From: JAHECQ01 sp047638695
GTDB taxonomy: Bacteria > Actinomycetota > Acidimicrobiia > Acidimicrobiales > SZUA-35
Assembly: GCA_047638695.1 (NCBI GenBank)
Contig: JBLINY010000143.1
Location: forward strand, 1-10,157
Direction of reading: 5' to 3'
DNA: 10,157 nucleotides
The position numbers and the translations under genes are program-made. This document shows positions 6,214 to 10,157 of the stretch, piece by piece. Under the pieces are notes generated by a model, which was not told where the DNA came from, did not search any database, and saw only the letters and a list, made by a program, of their open reading frames with translations. Position 1 is the first letter of the stretch. Each line of letters opens with the position of its first letter.

Positions 6214-7092
6214 ATGCCAGACACACCAGCGGTTCTTCCGCCCTCCGTCAACGATTTTCTCCTCGACCAGATCGGCCGGTTGACCACGTTCGACTTCATC
6301 ACGATCGGTTCGGCCAGCGGCCCGTTCCATGCGCTGGAGGTGTATCGGAACGAAGCCGACGGGCTCGAGGTGCGTGTGCCACCGCGGGCGCCGGCAATGC
6401 CGTTGCCCGAGCCGAGCAAGACGGCACTGGCTGAAGCGGGCTATGTAATCAACGATGTCTCTCGGCCTCAAGACCCGTGGATTCGTTCGGTCGCCGACCC
6501 GCAAGCCGCGATTGCGGCCATTGTGTCGACCCTCACCAACATCTTCGGAATCGAGGTCGATGGTGAGATCAATCTCATCCACGGCAATCGTCGGGCCGAG
6601 TACGAAGTGTCCCAGCGGCTCGACACCTGCCGGTCCGAGGTTGAAGGGCTGCTCGGTGAAATCTTCAGCACCACGCCGGCGCAGGACAGCGAGGGTGACT
6701 TCATCTTGCCGTTCGAGCACACGCAGATAACCGTGGCGCCCCGGATCGTGCCCGGTGCCCCGCGCATGTTGAGGGTTTTCGCCATCACCAACACCGAGGT
6801 AGCGGTTGCGCCCGAGCTGGGACTGTTTCTGGCTCGACTCAATTTTGGCATGATGTTCGGGCGGTTTGCTCTTGACGCCGAGAATGCCGCCATCTGGTTC
6901 GACGAGAATCTTGTTGGCGATGTCTCCAAAGAGAGCCTGGCCTTCACCCTTAATCTCGTCGCTCAGACCACTAGCCAGTGGGATAAGCAGTTCCAGCAAA
7001 TGTTCGGAGGCAAGATCCACGCTGACCTGGGCCAGAACGAGCTTCCATTGCAGCCAAAGCCCGGCTTCGCTGGCTACAACGGCTACCTCTAG
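6214..7092 (+). CDS. YbjN/CesT-like two-domain protein (TY-chaperone type), function unknown
   Basis: 292-residue soluble protein without signal peptide, membrane helices or catalytic motif. It seems to hold two alpha/beta domains: an N-terminal one (about 7-90) and a C-terminal one (about 145-275) with the order LPFEHTQITV, PRMLRVFAI, ELGLFLARLNFGMMFGRFAL, AAIWFDENLVG and a helix ending QQMFGG. That C-terminal pattern of two strands, a helix starting near LARLN, then paired strands and a long helix recalls YbjN and type III secretion chaperone (CesT) folds, which occur in pairs in actinobacterial proteins proposed to bind peptides. This is recognised from pattern memory, not a search. The ATG at 6214 is used because residues from there look coherent; no strong ribosome-binding site is visible. 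It is convergent with the phosphorylase gene, 22 bp away. A 325-codon antisense frame over it is judged a shadow. Confidence 0.78.
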   Translation: MPDTPAVLPPSVNDFLLDQIGRLTTFDFITIGSASGPFHALEVYRNEADGLEVRVPPRAPAMPLPEPSKTALAEAGYVINDVSRPQDPWIRSVADPQAAIAAIVSTLTNIFGIEVDGEINLIHGNRRAEYEVSQRLDTCRSEVEGLLGEIFSTTPAQDSEGDFILPFEHTQITVAPRIVPGAPRMLRVFAITNTEVAVAPELGLFLARLNFGMMFGRFALDAENAAIWFDENLVGDVSKESLAFTLNLVAQTTSQWDKQFQQMFGGKIHADLGQNELPLQPKPGFAGYNGYL

Positions 7093-7116
7093 ACCGGCTC
7101 GCCCACGGGGTCGGTC
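7092..7116. terminator. Imperfect hairpin between convergent genes
   Basis: GACCG (7092-7096) pairs with CGGTC (7112-7116), and inside it CCC (7102-7104) can pair with GGG (7108-7110) around a three-base loop. It fills the gap between the stops of the YbjN-like and phosphorylase genes and could serve both directions. There is no U-run on either strand, so intrinsic termination is weakly supported. Confidence 0.28.
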
Positions 7117-8797
7117 AGCTCAAGATAGCGATGCCATAGGGCGTCAGTTCGACTTCATCGGTAGTCATCCCTGCACCGCTGGGCGTGGAGACGAGGCGAG
7201 GCTCGGCCGAGAGGTTCACCAGCCAGTGGGCACGTGCGTCGCTCCACTGACGCTCGATGGAAAGCACACCGCTGGCAGCCACCCCTACCTGACACGGTGC
7301 TTCCGGATGGAAGGCAGGGTTGGTTCGGCGACGCATCACCAGTTTGCGAAGCCCGTCGGCCACGAGCGAGGCTCTTGTTCCTGCCTCCGGCATAGCGCCG
7401 CCCAAAAGGGCCTCGGTGTCGACGAAGCGGGTTCGGTTCAGCGAGCGATTCTCGCCGGTCTCAGCGCGGCGCTGCTGATCGTTGGACGAGCCGAACAGAG
7501 AGTGGACGTAGATCGCGGGGATGCCGGGGAGTGCCAGCATGACGGCATGGGTTGCCAGGTGCCGGGCAATTGCTGTTGCCTCGTCGACTCCATCGCCCAA
7601 AAAGTCGAACCATGTCGTGTTCAGCTCATACGGTGTCTGCGAACCGTCGGGAAGGCTGCGGTAGGACACTTGACCTCCGACTCGTTGGCAGGCGGCCACG
7701 AGACGTTCGGTCTGTGTCGGCGACAGCAATCCCTCCGCTGGCCTGAGGCCGATCCCGTCGTGACAGGCCAAGAAGTTCAGGAACGAACAATCTGTGGCCA
7801 CCACGGCGTCGAGGCCGTCGGCCCAGCCGGCCAGTGTCTCGACGTCGCCGCTGAAAATGGCGTCGGCGACCAGCGGCGCCAGGGCGAACTGGTAGACCGC
7901 GTTGGCCTCCGGCTGGCGTTGGTTTAGATAGGAGATGTTCTCGATCTGGGGAACATTGGTCTCGGTGATCAAGAGCGTGCCCGGTGCCGCATGGTCGACA
8001 CAGCTGCGAAGAAACTGGACGATGACATGCGTCTCGGGCAGGTGGATCGACGATCTCGCCGGATCCTTCCAGAGGAATCCGACCGCATCGAGTCTGATCG
8101 CTGAGGCTCCCCGGTCGATGTACCCCAGCAAGACGTCAATGATCTCGAGGAGCACCTCCGGAGTTCGGTAGTCGAGATCGACCTGGTCGGCCGAGAACGT
8201 CGTCCAAACCGACACTGGGCCAGTGGCCGAGTCGAACTCGGTGAGTAGCGGGTGGGTGCGGGGCCGAATCACCGCTGATGTGTCTTCGTCTGGGTCGGCC
8301 GTTCGAAAGAAACGAGCGAAGGGCTCCTCGCCGGCGAGGAAGTCTCTGAACCACGGGCTCCGGGCTGACACATGGTTGACAACTGCATCAACCATTAACC
8401 GGCGGTCGCTAGCCAGGCCCGCTATGTCGTCCCAGGTACCGAACGCGTGGTCGACCTTGCGGTAGTCGATTACCGAGAATCCTTCGTCGGAACTCGATGG
8501 GTAGAAGGGCAACACATGAACGCCGGTGAACATTTGGCCGAGGTCGCTGCCCAGCACTGACGCCAGTGTGGCCAGTGGCATCTCGCTTGTTTGTGTGAAC
8601 TGGTCGGCGTAGGTGATGAGCCAGACATCGGCGGCCGACCAGGCGGCCGCTTGGTGTCGAGCGGTCGCGGTGCGGTGGCGCTCGAGTCGCTGCTCGAGCT
8701 GGCGAGCGACTGCGGGTGCGTCCGCACCGTAGAGCTGGGTGAGCAGGCGTTCACGAATCGCCGCGCCGTTCGCCGGTTGCTCGTCCAAACCTGTCAT
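7115..8797 (-). CDS. GH13 subfamily 18 sugar phosphorylase (glucosylglycerate/sucrose phosphorylase-like)
   Basis: 560-residue alpha-glucoside phosphorylase that should split a glucoside with phosphate to give alpha-glucose 1-phosphate, in the cytoplasm. Seen: LITYADQF (60-67), VHVLPFYPSSSDEGFSVIDY (93-112), VNHVSARSPWF (140-150), the nucleophile Asp237 in IRLDAVGFLWK, the acid/base Glu279 in ITETNVP, the stabilising Asp347 in CHDGIGLRP, then YELN and YVHSLFGS. The overall pattern and length match the YcjM/glucosylglycerate phosphorylase branch better than the roughly 500-residue bifidobacterial sucrose phosphorylases, but specificity is inferred. The frame is open to 8866; I choose ATG 8797 because the extra 23 codons use otherwise scarce AGG, CTA and ATA codons and precede the region of family similarity. 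A GATACT eight bases upstream of that ATG could be a -10 for a nearly leaderless message. No transporter, kinase or synthase for the sugar is nearby. Confidence 0.88.
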   Translation of the reverse strand: MTGLDEQPANGAAIRERLLTQLYGADAPAVARQLEQRLERHRTATARHQAAAWSAADVWLITYADQFTQTSEMPLATLASVLGSDLGQMFTGVHVLPFYPSSSDEGFSVIDYRKVDHAFGTWDDIAGLASDRRLMVDAVVNHVSARSPWFRDFLAGEEPFARFFRTADPDEDTSAVIRPRTHPLLTEFDSATGPVSVWTTFSADQVDLDYRTPEVLLEIIDVLLGYIDRGASAIRLDAVGFLWKDPARSSIHLPETHVIVQFLRSCVDHAAPGTLLITETNVPQIENISYLNQRQPEANAVYQFALAPLVADAIFSGDVETLAGWADGLDAVVATDCSFLNFLACHDGIGLRPAEGLLSPTQTERLVAACQRVGGQVSYRSLPDGSQTPYELNTTWFDFLGDGVDEATAIARHLATHAVMLALPGIPAIYVHSLFGSSNDQQRRAETGENRSLNRTRFVDTEALLGGAMPEAGTRASLVADGLRKLVMRRRTNPAFHPEAPCQVGVAASGVLSIERQWSDARAHWLVNLSAEPRLVSTPSGAGMTTDEVELTPYGIAILS

Positions 8798-8892
8798 GGA
8801 CGCCAGTATCTCTCGATCTGGCTCTGGATGTAGTGGCCGATAGGGGTCCGGCCTCTCGCTTCGCATTTCACCGACGAGTAGCTTCGGCCTCC

Positions 8893-9354
8893 ATGGCCAT
8901 TACGCACATCTTCCACGTGAACGTGAACTGTTCTGACCTCGATGTCTCGAAGGCGTTCTACGAGAGTCTGGGGTTTCAGAGCGTGCTCGATCTACCCACG
9001 GGCGGCGACGCCAATCTGGCGGCAGGCCTCGATCTGCCGAACTGCAACGGCCGCGCCACCATCATGATGCTCGACCCGGAGCAGCCCCGTCAGACCCGGC
9101 TCGATCTTCTCGAATGGGTCGAGCCACGCGACCCGCAACCCCCGTATGAGCATCTGGGTCGCCTCGGCATCGCCCGCATTGCCCTGCGCTCGACCGACCT
9201 CACTGGTGATTACGAGCGGCTGTCGGCTGATGGGGTCGAGTTCCTGTCTCCCCCAACCACGATGGGTGCCCACACCCTGTTTGTTTGCATGAAAGACCCC
9301 GACGGATCGATCATCGAGCTGATCGAGTTCATCACCCCACCGTCGGCCAGCTGA
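8893..9354 (+). CDS. VOC-fold (glyoxalase/bleomycin resistance/dioxygenase superfamily) protein
   Basis: 153-residue vicinal-oxygen-chelate protein with two paired beta-alpha-beta modules: residues 4-75 (FHVNVNCSDLDVSKAFYESLGF) and 88-146 (LGIARIALRSTDL, then GVEFLSPP and KDPDGSIIELIEF). Usual metal ligands at the family positions would be His8, Glu74, a His near 94-95 and Glu142; here the third is Ala94-Arg95, so a classical glyoxalase/epimerase metal site is incomplete. The family includes methylmalonyl-CoA epimerases, glyoxalases, dioxygenases and binding proteins; I cannot choose. The frame is open from 8833 but the fold begins right after ATG 8893, and the 20 extra residues overlap the opposite promoter area. 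It precedes the isomerase gene by 29 bp on the same strand, so co-transcription is likely and a link to acyl-CoA metabolism is plausible. Confidence 0.85.
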   Translation: MAITHIFHVNVNCSDLDVSKAFYESLGFQSVLDLPTGGDANLAAGLDLPNCNGRATIMMLDPEQPRQTRLDLLEWVEPRDPQPPYEHLGRLGIARIALRSTDLTGDYERLSADGVEFLSPPTTMGAHTLFVCMKDPDGSIIELIEFITPPSAS

Positions 9355-9383
9355 GCCGACGGCCATAACGAAACGAGTGACAA

Positions 9384-10154
9384 ATGGCCGACGGCCCCAT
9401 CAACGTCGAACGACACGAGCGCAAACACGGCACCATCGTGGTCCTGACGATGGACGACGGCGAGAACCGCTGGAACACCACGTTCAGCCGGGCCTTTGAT
9501 GCCGCTCTCGACGAAGTAGAAGCCACCGAGGGCCGAGCGGTGCTGGTGACCACCTCGAGCAACGAGAAGTTCTTCTCTAATGGGCTCGACCTCGAGTGGA
9601 TCACCAGTAAAGGAGAACATCCCGGCGGCGATCGGAAGCTGTTCAACAGCGAGGTCATGGCCCTGTTCGCCCGCCTCATCACCCTGGGGCTGCCTTCGGT
9701 GTGCGCGGTAAATGGTCACTGTTTCGGTGCCGGCCTCATGATCGCGATGTGCCACGACATCCGGGTGATGCGAGAGGATCGAGGCTTCCTGTGTGCCAAC
9801 GAGCTAGAACTCGGCTTCGCAATTCCCGAACCGGAGCTGGCGCTCTTCCGCCACAAGATGTCACGCCCCGCTTTCCACCAAACAACCGTATTGGCGAAGA
9901 GGTGGAGCGGGCCCGACGCGCTGCATGCCGGCATCGTCCAAGAACTGGCACCGCTCGAATCGGTGGCCGATGTGGCGATGACCCAAGCCGAAGGCTTGCT
10001 ACGAGTCGCAGGCAGTCGTGAGATTACGAGCTGGACCAAAGAACACCTCTACGGCGAGAACGCTGCGATCAACGGCCCCCACGGCCCGGCCTACATGCTG
10101 CGTAACCAGCAAGACTTTCTCAACGGCCCGGGCAAGGTGCCGAAGGCGCCCTAG
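9384..10154 (+). CDS. Delta3,delta2-enoyl-CoA isomerase-like crotonase
   Basis: 256-residue crotonase-fold enzyme, complete in the window. Seen: the oxyanion loop KFFSNGLDLEW (62-72), a second loop PSVCAVNGHCFGAGLMIAM (104-122), HDIRVMREDRGFL (124-136) and NELELGFAIPEPEL. The MRxDRGF and FFSNGLDLEW patterns are those of eukaryotic, notably plant peroxisomal, delta3,delta2-enoyl-CoA isomerases. Glu140 in NELELG aligns by eye with the single catalytic glutamate of mitochondrial ECI1 (NETQLG). The residue at the hydratase Glu144 position is Met119, consistent with an isomerase. Such enzymes shift a 3-cis or 3-trans double bond to 2-trans so that unsaturated acyl-CoAs can enter beta-oxidation. 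It lies 29 bp behind the VOC gene on the same strand. ATG 9384 is the only sensible start; the ribosome-binding site is weak. Exact chain length preference is unknown. Confidence 0.88.
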   Translation: MADGPINVERHERKHGTIVVLTMDDGENRWNTTFSRAFDAALDEVEATEGRAVLVTTSSNEKFFSNGLDLEWITSKGEHPGGDRKLFNSEVMALFARLITLGLPSVCAVNGHCFGAGLMIAMCHDIRVMREDRGFLCANELELGFAIPEPELALFRHKMSRPAFHQTTVLAKRWSGPDALHAGIVQELAPLESVADVAMTQAEGLLRVAGSREITSWTKEHLYGENAAINGPHGPAYMLRNQQDFLNGPGKVPKAP

Positions 10155-10157
10155 CAA

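Noticed and set aside
6043..7020. 325-codon open frame on the - strand
   Set aside because: Antisense to the YbjN-like gene; composition is that of a high-GC shadow frame (many Gly/Arg/Asp, no fold), and it would overlap the cytochrome b start and its ribosome-binding site.
8798..8866. 23-codon upstream extension of the phosphorylase
   Set aside because: Uses AGG, CTA, ATA and repeated CCA codons unlike the body of the gene, has no family similarity, and would leave only 26 bp for divergent promoters. It remains possible.

Overview
The window looks like chromosomal DNA of a high-GC actinobacterium (about 60% GC by eye). Supporting signs are a luciferase-like F420-type oxidoreductase, two crotonase-fold acyl-CoA enzymes, an actinobacterial-type acyltransferase-3 membrane protein, a stand-alone LigD-type primase-polymerase and a two-domain YbjN/CesT-like protein. 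A marine or freshwater member of the Acidimicrobiia is my best guess, but it is inference from gene content only. I saw no tRNA, rRNA, CRISPR array, insertion sequence, phage gene or obvious foreign segment.

Layout: (1) 41-886 (+) is a crotonase-family protein whose stop lies one base from the stop of the convergent F420-type oxidoreductase (888-1916, -). That gene follows, at 8 bp, an integral-membrane acyltransferase-3 homologue (1925-3256, -). (2) A divergent gap of 79 bp leads to a + strand pair: a 74-residue CxC/CxxC protein with a GTG start and an apparent leaderless promoter (3336-3560), overlapping by ATGA a stand-alone LigD-type PrimPol (3557-4465). (3) Convergent to it is a - strand pair with an 8-bp overlap: a Tat-type molybdopterin oxidoreductase of the sulfite oxidase/YedY class (4525-5340) and its likely electron donor, a four-helix bis-haem cytochrome b (5333-6052). 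(4) After a 161-bp divergent gap comes a YbjN/CesT-like two-domain protein (6214-7092, +), convergent at 22 bp with a GH13 subfamily 18 sugar phosphorylase (7115-8797, -). (5) Divergent from the phosphorylase is a + strand pair: a VOC-fold protein (8893-9354) and a delta3,delta2-enoyl-CoA isomerase-like crotonase (9384-10154).

The genes form at least four small units: membrane acyltransferase plus oxidoreductase; zinc-ribbon-like protein plus PrimPol (DNA repair); cytochrome b plus molybdoenzyme (membrane-to-exterior redox); and VOC plus enoyl-CoA isomerase (acyl-CoA metabolism). The most notable points are the tight coupling of an unrecognised Cys-rich small protein to the PrimPol, and an acyltransferase-3 homologue in which both residues of the family's R-x10-H motif are replaced (K26, R37). 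Nothing here amounts to a clear new defence or mobile system.
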